From Paenibacillus sp. DMB5 (GTDB lineage Bacteria; Bacillota; Bacilli; Paenibacillales; Paenibacillaceae), in the NCBI RefSeq assembly GCF_001517085.1, contig NZ_LRAC01000120.1, positions 310,001-374,000 of the forward strand: 64,000 nt of DNA. The letters are read 5' to 3'. The translations under genes and the position numbers were made by a program. The notes beneath the pieces were generated by a model. That model was not told where the DNA came from. It saw only the letters and a list, made by a program, of their open reading frames with translations, and did not search any database. Position 1 is the first letter of the stretch. Every line of letters begins with the position of its first letter. This document shows, one piece after another, positions 39,383-46,783 of this stretch.

Positions 39383-40624
39383 ATGATTAAAACAACAATA
39401 CAGACAGAACCGGCAGTCCCTTCAATCTGGCGCAGCCCGGCCTTTATGGTTCTGCTTGGCGCCGGAGCCGTTATGGCGTTGGGAAACAAAATTTACGAGC
39501 TTGCGCTCCCCCTCATACTCTATGACTTCACGAAATCCTCCGTGGTTATGTCCGCGATGCGCGGGATTGAGTTTCTGCCGAACCTGCTGCTGGCGATGTT
39601 CATCGGTGTAATCGTGGACAGGGTACATAAGAAAAGATGGTCTTTAACAGCTATTCTGCTGCAGATTGTCATTCTGGCTGTATTATATCTGGCGATTGAG
39701 CACGGGCACCATTCTGCTCCAATGTTCTATGTGGCCGGCTTTACGCTAATGACTTTCGGCTATGCTTATTCCAACGCCCGGGTAGCTATGGTCAAGCATT
39801 CCCTTCCTCTCCCGATGTTAACACCCGCGAATGCATCCTATAACTTCGTCACCACCTTTATCAGCATTGCCGGTCCGGTATTGGGCGGGCTGCTGCTTAT
39901 GCTGCCGAAAATGCATGAAGCCCTGCTGCTTACAGCAGTTGCCTTCAGTCTTGCGTTCGTAACCTTAAGCTTTATCAGAACTAATGAGCCTGTAAGGGCT
40001 GCAGCCGTGAGCAGAGAGGGTTTCTGGAAAGAACTGCAGGCTGGCTGGGCCGAGCTGCGCAGCAATCGTCTGCTGCTGTCTATGAGCATTGCCGTGGTGT
40101 TCCTGAACAGTACATCGGGCATGGTGGATACTACTATTATTTTCTTTGCCAAGGATGAGCTTATGCTGAACAACCTTGAACTCGGGATTGTATTCTCGGC
40201 CGCCGGGCTCGGCGGACTGGCCGGAAGCCTGCTGATCGTTAAATTGCGGAAGCTGTTTCCGGTTGGACGCTTAATCACGCTGTCGTGCTTATTTACCGGA
40301 CTGACAGGGATTCTGTTTTATATGTCACATTCAGCATATCTGCTCGCCGGAGGCCTGTTTCTGTATGGCTGCTTCGAGACCATAAGCACAGTCAGCATCT
40401 GGACATTCCGTCAGGAGACAACACCTTATCATCTGATTGGCCGGGTAAGCGGCATTACCGGTTCTATATTTAAGCTGGGTATGCCGGTTGCGATCATAGC
40501 TTCCGGCTGGATCTCAGAGCTGTCAGGCCCGCGAACTGTGTTCCTGATCACCATTGCTGCTAATCTGCTGATTTTCACCGGCTGCCTGTTGAGTCCGCTA
40601 TGGAGACAACGCCAATCCTGTTAA
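39383..40624 (+). CDS. MFS transporter, probable efflux pump
   Basis: A roughly 413-residue protein with 12 predicted membrane segments, starting after a short cytoplasmic tail (LIWRSPAFMVLLGAGAVMAL-like first helix). The loop between helices 2 and 3 reads GVIVDRVHKKRWSL, the MFS motif A region. AGAGGAG lies upstream of both the ATG at 39383 (12 bases) and a GTG at 39374 (3 bases); I prefer the ATG. The gene is divergent from the SgrR-like regulator, the arrangement seen for regulated sugar or drug efflux pumps. Substrate unknown. Confidence 0.88.
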   Translation: MIKTTIQTEPAVPSIWRSPAFMVLLGAGAVMALGNKIYELALPLILYDFTKSSVVMSAMRGIEFLPNLLLAMFIGVIVDRVHKKRWSLTAILLQIVILAVLYLAIEHGHHSAPMFYVAGFTLMTFGYAYSNARVAMVKHSLPLPMLTPANASYNFVTTFISIAGPVLGGLLLMLPKMHEALLLTAVAFSLAFVTLSFIRTNEPVRAAAVSREGFWKELQAGWAELRSNRLLLSMSIAVVFLNSTSGMVDTTIIFFAKDELMLNNLELGIVFSAAGLGGLAGSLLIVKLRKLFPVGRLITLSCLFTGLTGILFYMSHSAYLLAGGLFLYGCFETISTVSIWTFRQETTPYHLIGRVSGITGSIFKLGMPVAIIASGWISELSGPRTVFLITIAANLLIFTGCLLSPLWRQRQSC

Positions 40625-40627
40625 AAG

Positions 40628-40672
40628 GAAACGACGTCCATTCTGTTTCTTAGAATGAACGCCGTTTTTTTC
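40628..40672 (+). terminator. Terminator after the MFS gene
   Basis: An imperfect stem, ACGACGTCCATTCT with AGAATGAACGCCGT, is followed by TTTTTTTCC shortly after the MFS stop. Confidence 0.6.
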
Positions 40673-40713
40673 CACACATTTTATTTAGCTGTTGATTACT
40701 AACTACTTTAATT

Positions 40714-41138
40714 TCACCTGCGTCTTGCCTGTAGCCCGGCAGCTCCGGTCCACCTTTTAACCACTGCTATAAGAACGATACCGGCTACGATCCCTGCAGA
40801 GTCATTCACCATGTCGTATATTCTTCCGTCCCGCCCGAAATAAAGCTGGAATATTTCTGTAGACACAGCGAAAGCTATGGACCAAACGATACTTTTTATG
40901 TAACTGCGGTTAATCCGGTAGAGCAGCATTCCGAAGATTGCAAAGCCTATAAAGTGGCCGATTTTGCGGGTGATGAAGAGTTCAGTATACCTTATGTCCA
41001 TCTGGAGCAGGTTATGAAAATCCGGGCCGGGGTCAGGTGAAAATAAGGCATTACCCCCTTGCTCCAAAAGCTTGAATCTGCGGCGCAGGTGAAGATAAAC
41101 AGGACAATTCCCCAAAGTAACAACATTACGGCTTTCAT
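40714..41138 (-). CDS. VanZ-like membrane protein, one-base frame break
   Basis: From the ATG at 41138 the protein begins MKAVMLLLWGIVLFIFTCAA, the typical VanZ first membrane segment, and runs to HLTP before the frame fails. It continues in another frame as PDFHNLLQMDIRYTEL, then KIGHFIGFAIFGMLLYRI and STEIFQLYFGRDGRIYDMVN, the VanZ hallmarks. One C inserted in the GGCC at 41022-41032 gives a normal 141-residue protein. VanZ-family proteins are small membrane proteins; the founding member gives low-level teicoplanin resistance, but most have unknown roles. No partner genes are nearby. Confidence 0.8.
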
Positions 41139-41299
41139 AGTAATCCTACTTTCTGGCGCGGGTTGGAAAAGATATAGTAGCTATTATAGCCTTCCGCCCC
41201 GTACGATTGCAATTAAGCTGCATTCTGCTTACAAACATGACAGAAGGTAGTCAACTTTCCCCTTGTATACTTAAGATTATAGAGAGGATGTTGATTAAC

Positions 41300-41782
41300 A
41301 TGAAAACTTATACGATTATGAAACCAAAAATGATGGTAACAGGAGTTTCCGTAAGGACTACAAATGCAGAAGAAGCCGGCCCGGATGGAAGACTGCCCAA
41401 GCTATGGGAAAGCTACTTCAACAGCAATCTGGCAGCAAGGTCTGAGATCAAGAATCCGAATTATATTTACGCACTCTATACCGATTATGAAAGTGATGCA
41501 AACGGAGCTTATACTACCTTAATCGGACACGAAACTGCCGATGCTCCAGTGCAGGACGGCAACCTGTTCGAGATAAAGTCCATTCCTGAGAGCAAGTACC
41601 TCGTATTCCAGACACAATCGGGTCCTGCATATGAAGTGGTTGCACAAGCCTGGCAAGAAATCTGGTCGTATTTCGAAGAATCGCCGGAGGTTAGAACGTA
41701 CACGGGAGATTTTGAATTGTACGATACCAGAAGCTACGATCCGGCCAATACACAAATTGAAATTTATATCGCTATTGAATAA
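41300..41782 (+). CDS. GyrI-like / effector-binding-domain protein
   Basis: A roughly 160-residue soluble protein starting MKTYTIMKPKMMVTGVSVRT. The sequence pattern PKLWESYFNSNLAARSEIKN and YEVVAQAWQEIWSYFEESPE with a C-terminal beta strand IEIYIAIE fits the SOUL/GyrI-like effector-binding fold, as in YdeE- and Cass2-type proteins that bind cationic or lipophilic small molecules. The start could be the ATG at 41300 or the one at 41288; the GAGAGG site suits neither perfectly. It stands alone, convergent with the sugar kinase gene. Confidence 0.78.
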   Translation: MKTYTIMKPKMMVTGVSVRTTNAEEAGPDGRLPKLWESYFNSNLAARSEIKNPNYIYALYTDYESDANGAYTTLIGHETADAPVQDGNLFEIKSIPESKYLVFQTQSGPAYEVVAQAWQEIWSYFEESPEVRTYTGDFELYDTRSYDPANTQIEIYIAIE

Positions 41783-41801
41783 CCGCATTGCCATTGCCCG
41801 T

Positions 41802-41838
41802 AAATAAAGGCCGTCCATAGAGGATGGCCTTTATTTTT
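41802..41838. terminator. Bidirectional terminator between the GyrI-like and kinase genes
   Basis: AAATAAAGGCC (41802-41812) and GGCCTTTATTT (41826-41836) pair with an inner GTCC/GGAT contact; A/T-rich tails on both sides serve both convergent genes. Confidence 0.85.
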
Positions 41839-41847
41839 CGATTCAAA

Positions 41848-43223
41848 TCATTCCGGCTGATCCACCCCGATGTATTGACCGGCTTCCCGGAAGCCGGTTA
41901 TGAACCCTCCCCCTGCTGCAGCATTTAATGCCGCCCCTACAGCAGCTTCCTCAATGGATAAACTGAATGCAAGCGGCAACCCAAAAGCTTTGCCAACCTT
42001 ATCACACAAAACAGGATTAAGCCGGAGCGCATTGCCTGATCCGATGATGAATGTGTATGGATTACCGGTTACGGAGATCAGTGCCTCATAAAAAGTATAA
42101 AGCTCGTCCACCATCCCCTGAAGAAACCCGTGCGTAAGATTAGCCGGTGTGAAGTTGGCCAGCGAAATCTGGTTGATGCTGCCGCGCAGCTCCGGTTGAG
42201 CCCGGGTCCCAAGAAACCGGGTACTTACCGTAAGATCCTGTACTGAAGGTTCTGCGCTATGCAGCAGCCGCTCCATGAAGCTGTACATTTCCCCCGGTTC
42301 CTCACCGGTATAACAGCGGATCACATCCCGGTAAAATTGCTCCAGCAGCGCATACGTTTTCCCTCCGCTGAGCGCTGCACCGACAGCCAGTCTGCCGCCG
42401 CCGGGAAAAGGCCGCGTCTCAATCCCTTCTATGTTGTATTCACCGTCCGGTAACAATGCGGACAGCTGACTTCCGGTACCAATGTTAATCAGCACCGATC
42501 GCTCAGGAGACGGAACACTTCCAAGGAAGCTGGCCTGATTATCCCCCAGCGAGCAGTAAACCGGCAATCCGCCTGGAGTATGTCCAACAAGCGTTCCGGA
42601 AGGTACAACCTTGGGCAGCATTTCCGTCGCGATTCCCGCCCGTCCAATTGCAGCATAATCAAAGTCTTCCAGTGAAAAGCTGTAGCCCCCGATGGCTGCA
42701 GCCTGAGTGGCATCGACAACAGGCATTATGCCGCCAGTCATCCGGAGGGCAACATAATCGGCAATGGTGCAGAAGCTGACGGCCCGGCCGGAACCAGATC
42801 CTGCTGCAGATTATAGTAATGGGTGGCTAACCCGTATCCGGGAGGAATAGAATAGCCTGTCAAAATTCTAAGTTTTTCAGCATATGTAATCCCGCCGTCA
42901 CATGGTAACGCTGCCCTGCCATCCTGCCATGTATACAGCGGACTGACATGCTGCCCATTGCCATCTGTATAGACGATGCCGTGCATCTGCCCAGTCAGGC
43001 CGATTCCCATAACATCCTCCTCCGTTTTAAGCAGCTCCTCCAGCATACGGACGATACTTTCACAGATCACTTCAGGGTCCTGGAGTCTTTCCCATTCCTG
43101 GTGGTCTACGGTAACAGCTGTGTCGCATTCTTCTGTAATACTGCAGAGTACCATTTTATGCTCCAGCGAATACACGAGCCCCGTAATGGAGGTAGTCCCG
43201 ATATCGAGTCCGATAAACTTCAT
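41848..43223 (-). CDS. FGGY-family sugar kinase (sedoheptulokinase-like), one-base frame break
   Basis: The protein begins MKFIGLDIGTTSITGLVYSL (ATPase phosphate-1 motif) with GIGLTGQMHGIVY, which is characteristic of sedoheptulokinase and related FGGY kinases. The frame breaks after DLVPAG; the correct continuation AVSFCTIADYVALRMTGGIM is in another frame and runs on through GDNQASFLGSV and IGTGSQLSALLPDGEY to a stop at 41848. Inserting one G in the GGCCGGG at 42781-42790 yields 458 residues, normal for the family. The ATG at 43223 follows GAGG by 7 bases. It phosphorylates a ketose or polyol in the cytoplasm; the specific sugar is uncertain. Confidence 0.85.
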
Positions 43224-43373
43224 CTGCGATCCTCTTCTCCTCAAAAGTAACTCTAGTATATACAACAAAGGGAAGACGGTTCAATTTTGCCGGAATCCGC
43301 TGCATAGTTTAGCTTAAATGAAGGATACTAACCGACTGATGCGCAGATTAAAGGATATGGGGGCTTGTTGAAC

Positions 43374-44132
43374 ATGAGACTTCAGAACAAAGTTGCTATA
43401 GTAACAGGAGCCGCCTCAGGAATGGGCAAGGCGATTGCGATTGTATATGCCAAAGAAGGCGCCAAGGTAGTAGTCTCTGATATTAATGCAGACGCGGCAA
43501 AAGAAACCGTGGACCAGATCAAAGCCGGCGGCGGTGAAGCCATAGTGGTCAAAACCAATGTGGCGGCTGAGGAAGATATCCAAAACTTGATCGACACCAC
43601 TGTCAAGACGTATGGTACTGTAGATATTCTGGTGAACAATGCCGGGATTATGGATAATTTCGAGCCTGCAGGTGACATAAAGGATGAACAGTGGGAGCGG
43701 ATTTTTGCCGTAAACACTACTTCAGTCATGCGCGCCACCCGTAAAGTACTGCCTGTTTTTCTGGAAAAGAAAGCCGGAGTCATTATCAACGTTGCTTCGG
43801 CCGGCGGTCTGTTCGGAGCACGGGCTGGCGCTTCTTATACAGCCACAAAACATGCAGTTGTTGGCTTCACCAAGAACACCGGCTTCATGTATGCCAAAGA
43901 AGGCATTCGCTGCAATGCAATTGCGCCTGGCGGAGTCGAAACGAATATCGGTTCAACCATGACGCACATTAACGAATTCGGAATGGGCCGTATTCAAGCT
44001 GGGCTGGCGCTTAATCCGCGCAACGGCAAGCCGGAGGAAATCGCAGCACTAGCCCTGTTCCTGGCATCCGATGAAGCCAGCTTTGTGAATGGGGCAGTCG
44101 TTACGGCGGACGGCGGGTGGACGGCTTACTAG
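43374..44132 (+). CDS. Short-chain dehydrogenase/reductase (SDR)
   Basis: A 252-residue classical SDR. Cofactor site: VAIVTGAASGMGKAIAIVYA; NNAGIMDN; catalytic Ser in NVASAGGLFGARAG, Tyr and Lys in YTATKHAVVGF (Y-x3-K). The ending AALALFLASDEASFVNGAVV then TADGGWTAY is typical. I use the ATG at 43374, with a G-rich ribosome binding site; an upstream TTG pair is possible. NAD(P)-dependent alcohol or 3-oxoacyl reductase; substrate unknown. A terminator follows. Confidence 0.92.
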   Translation: MRLQNKVAIVTGAASGMGKAIAIVYAKEGAKVVVSDINADAAKETVDQIKAGGGEAIVVKTNVAAEEDIQNLIDTTVKTYGTVDILVNNAGIMDNFEPAGDIKDEQWERIFAVNTTSVMRATRKVLPVFLEKKAGVIINVASAGGLFGARAGASYTATKHAVVGFTKNTGFMYAKEGIRCNAIAPGGVETNIGSTMTHINEFGMGRIQAGLALNPRNGKPEEIAALALFLASDEASFVNGAVVTADGGWTAY

Positions 44133-44178
44133 GCTTTATCAGAGCATATCGATATAAAAGAAAAATTCATGCAACAAA

Positions 44179-44214
44179 AAACAGCAGCTCCTCTTCAATT
44201 GAGGGCTGCTGTTT
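44179..44214. terminator. Terminator between SDR and Fe-S protein genes
   Basis: AAACAGCAGC (44179-44188) pairs with GCTGCTGTTT (44205-44214), with a CTC/GAG extension inside. Both convergent genes end beside it. Confidence 0.85.
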
Positions 44215-44224
44215 GGGTGTTCGT

Positions 44225-44557
44225 TTATTGTACCGCTTGCTGACGCTTATCCCGTATTCTGACATTGCTGCCGTACAGCGTGGAGTCACTGGTCACCTTA
44301 TAAGAAGGATAGTTCACCTCCGCCTGAATCCGCATAACCTTATCGAATAACGATTCCTGCTGGCGGTCAACGATAAAGGTGAACGGCTCCTGTTCATAAA
44401 CAATGTCTGTCGCGTTCGGCCCGTCTACAATCTGCAGGACCAGAACTCCGTTACAGCCGCAGTCCTCAGTATCATAAAACATCTTGAACGCGCCGGGCTG
44501 TCCCGCCAGGCTTGCTTGCAGCCGCTCTGTAGTGAGTGCATCCAGTTGAACTTGCAT
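44225..44557 (-). CDS. HesB/IscA-like iron-sulfur biosynthesis family protein (YqkB type)
   Basis: A 110-residue soluble protein, MQVQLDALTTERLQASL onwards, with the segment FYDTEDCGCNGVLVLQIVDG resembling the HesB/IscA fold and its cysteine pair, while the C-terminal Cys-x-Cys of true IscA carriers is absent. This matches the YqkB-like branch of the Fe-S_biosyn family, whose role is not settled. Start ATG at 44557, preceded by an AGGAGG-like site. It stands alone. Participation in iron-sulfur cluster handling is a family-based inference only. Confidence 0.82.
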   Translation of the reverse strand: MQVQLDALTTERLQASLAGQPGAFKMFYDTEDCGCNGVLVLQIVDGPNATDIVYEQEPFTFIVDRQQESLFDKVMRIQAEVNYPSYKVTSDSTLYGSNVRIRDKRQQAVQ

Positions 44558-44656
44558 AAGTGATTACCTCCTTGGTGCTGTGCAAAATGTATATAGAGTA
44601 TATCACAAGTTGAAACGACTACGCAGTCCTTATAAGGACGGTATCCGTTTCTGAGA

Positions 44657-44705
44657 GAAAGATAAGGATATAGTATGGCGTGAAACATATACTTTCTTAT
44701 CTTTC
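44657..44705. repeat. Inverted repeat upstream of the YqkB-type gene
   Basis: GAAAGATAAG (44657-44666) and CTTATCTTTC (44696-44705) are exact complements with further partial pairing inside (ATATAGTAT / ATACT). No T-run follows on either strand, so it is not a standard terminator. It lies between cobA and the YqkB-type gene. Confidence 0.55.
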
Positions 44706-44773
44706 AAAACAACCCCGAAAACATATGTCCTGCTGCATCAGCTTCCCGTGTGACCGCACTCACCATCTAATGG

Positions 44774-45550
44774 TTAGCCCGTGCCGAAACGTGCTTCATG
44801 CTGCAGACCAAGCACCTGCTCTCTTATATTAACCACTTCCCCGATGATAATCATCGCCGGGTTGCTGATCTTCATCACAGCTGCAAGCTTTACGATGTTC
44901 GCGAGCGTTCCTGTAACGGTCCGTTCTTGAGCCGTCGTGCCTTTTTCAATCAAGGCCACCGGGGTCTGCGGGTCTTTGCCATGCCTGATCAGCTGCTCCG
45001 TAATCTCCCCCAGCTGGCTCATTCCCATGTAAATGGCCAAGGTATCGACACTGTGAGCCAGGGCATCCCAACGGACCGGCTCGGCTGCATCATTACAGCG
45101 GCTCCCGGTGACTACAGCGAAGGAGGTAGCCACTCCGCGGTGAGTCAGCGGAATTCCGGCTGAGGCGGCTGCGCCGACCGCCGACGTGATCCCCGGAATG
45201 ACCTCGAAGGGAATTCCGGCGTCAGCGGCAGCAAGCAGCTCTTCACCACCTCTGCCAAAGACAAAAGGATCTCCGCCCTTCAGACGGACTACCCTGCTAC
45301 CAGCAGCAGCGTGCATAATCATCAGCCGCTCGATGGACTCCTGCGGCATGGAATGCTGGCCTGGTGCTTTGCCGCAATAAATGCGGAGGGCCTTTACCGG
45401 TGCATAATCCAGCAGCTCCTCGTTCACCAGCCGGTCATAGAGAATAACGTCCGCCGCCTGGATGCAGCGCATAGCCTTTACTGTAATCAGCTCCGGATCT
45501 CCCGGCCCTGCACCTACAATTGAGATGATCCCTTCTCTGCCCTCTCTCAT
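44774..45550 (-). CDS. cobA: Uroporphyrinogen-III C-methyltransferase
   Basis: A 258-residue SAM-dependent methyltransferase that converts uroporphyrinogen III to precorrin-2, the first step towards siroheme. Motifs: ISIVGAGPGDPELITVKAMR; VVRLKGGDPFVFGRGGEEL; FEVIPGITSAVGAAASAGIP; DTLAIYMGMSQLGEITEQLI. It is a single-domain enzyme, not fused to HemD or to the CysG dehydrogenase/chelatase. The ATG overlaps the stop of the upstream FNT gene by 4 bases (ATGA). As last gene of the nir operon it supplies the siroheme needed by NirB; the dehydrogenase and ferrochelatase must be encoded elsewhere. Confidence 0.95.
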   Translation of the reverse strand: MREGREGIISIVGAGPGDPELITVKAMRCIQAADVILYDRLVNEELLDYAPVKALRIYCGKAPGQHSMPQESIERLMIMHAAAGSRVVRLKGGDPFVFGRGGEELLAAADAGIPFEVIPGITSAVGAAASAGIPLTHRGVATSFAVVTGSRCNDAAEPVRWDALAHSVDTLAIYMGMSQLGEITEQLIRHGKDPQTPVALIEKGTTAQERTVTGTLANIVKLAAVMKISNPAMIIIGEVVNIREQVLGLQHEARFGTG

Positions 45551-46422
45551 AGGCTTTTCTCCTGAATAGCTGTCTTGGCAATGGCGCCTTCGCCATGACG
45601 GGATGGCATTGCAACTATTGTTGCGGAGCGGCCTGACCGGAAGCCGTTATGGGCGAGATAAATCAGCAGACCGGTGAACAGTACGCCGCCTACCAAATTG
45701 CCCAGCAGTACAGGGATTCCGTTCCAGATCCACCAATCAGCGAAGCTGACATTGGCCCCCAGCATCATTCCCGCCGGAATGACAAACATATTGACGACGG
45801 TATGCTCAAAGCCCTGGGCAAAAAAGGTCAGAATCGGCAGCCACATTGCGGCTATTTTGCCTGCGGTAGATTTGGAGGTCATCGCCAGTACAGCGCCGAG
45901 GGTAACCATCCAGTTACAGAGGATCGCCTTGATAAAAGCCAGACCCATGCCGTCTGCGCCCATGTTTTTATAGGCAGTGGTCTTGGCTTCACTTGTGGTT
46001 ATCAGTGTCTGGATCATCGGATTCGACATGTCCGTGCCCATCTTGGTGATTGTAAGTCCATACAACGCAGCATACACTGCACAGCCGATCAGATGACCGA
46101 TGATGACCCAGAAGAAATTGTTCAGCATGCGTGCAGCCTTTGTCTTTTTCTCCAGAACCGCCAGGGGGATTAAGCCGAAGCTGCCGGTAACCAGCTCGAA
46201 GCCGAGCAGAATAATCATCACAAAGCCCACCGGGAACAAAAGCGCACCGATCACCGGAAGCTTGGTCTGCGCTGCGGCCGTATAAGCAAGGGTTGTCGCA
46301 CAGGCAAGGATTGCCCCGCCGAGTCCGCCGCGCACAATCAGCTGCAGGATGGTGAGCTCTGCTTTCGTTTTTCCGGCTTCAATCATGGAAGACAGCACTT
46401 CATTCGGTTTCACATAATCCAT
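45547..46422 (-). CDS. Formate/nitrite transporter family channel (NirC-like)
   Basis: A 291-residue membrane protein with six hydrophobic segments. The FNT signature FAQGFEHTVVNMF, containing the central pore histidine, and the matching first half GFELVTGSF are present. FNT pentamers conduct nitrite, formate or hydrosulfide. Its position between nirD and cobA makes nitrite uptake, or export of excess nitrite, the best inference. A short spacing (about 30 bases) to nirD and the 4-base overlap with cobA show one operon. Confidence 0.93.
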   Translation of the reverse strand: MDYVKPNEVLSSMIEAGKTKAELTILQLIVRGGLGGAILACATTLAYTAAAQTKLPVIGALLFPVGFVMIILLGFELVTGSFGLIPLAVLEKKTKAARMLNNFFWVIIGHLIGCAVYAALYGLTITKMGTDMSNPMIQTLITTSEAKTTAYKNMGADGMGLAFIKAILCNWMVTLGAVLAMTSKSTAGKIAAMWLPILTFFAQGFEHTVVNMFVIPAGMMLGANVSFADWWIWNGIPVLLGNLVGGVLFTGLLIYLAHNGFRSGRSATIVAMPSRHGEGAIAKTAIQEKSL

Positions 46423-46452
46423 AACGGATCCCCCTGTATTATATAATCAGCA

Positions 46453-46770
46453 TCAGATTGTCAGATAAATTTGTCCGCTGGCCGGATCCACTTCAACTTC
46501 ATAGGTCTTCACATGTCCGGTATCCGGAGCAAGCACATTTCCGCTGTGCAGATCAATCCGGGAATCATGAAGCGGACAGTGCACCTTGGAGCCGCACACC
46601 ATACCTTCCGATAAGGCTCCTCCTTTATGGGGGCATTTATTCTCAATAGCAAACACTTCCCCGCTTGTTAGGCGAAACAGAGCGATTTCAGTACCCGCCA
46701 TTTGCAGCTTACGTGAGCCTTTAATGTCGATATCCTTTACATTGCCTACGAGCACTTTGGTCATTGTCAT
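46453..46770 (-). CDS. nirD: Nitrite reductase (NADH) small subunit, Rieske-type
   Basis: A 105-residue protein starting MTMTKVLVGNVKDIDIKG at the ATG 46770, 8 bases after AAGGAGG; an in-frame extension upstream overlaps nirB and is rejected. The Rieske [2Fe-2S] ligands are CPHKGG (Cys, His) and CPLHDS (Cys, His). It is the small subunit that assists NirB in the six-electron reduction of nitrite to ammonium in the cytoplasm. It starts 14 bases after nirB. Confidence 0.95.
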   Translation of the reverse strand: MTMTKVLVGNVKDIDIKGSRKLQMAGTEIALFRLTSGEVFAIENKCPHKGGALSEGMVCGSKVHCPLHDSRIDLHSGNVLAPDTGHVKTYEVEVDPASGQIYLTI

Positions 46771-46783
46771 GGATAGGACCTCC

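Noticed and set aside
41848..43223. Two separate kinase genes
   Set aside because: The two frames are the N- and C-terminal halves of one FGGY kinase; one missing base explains the split.
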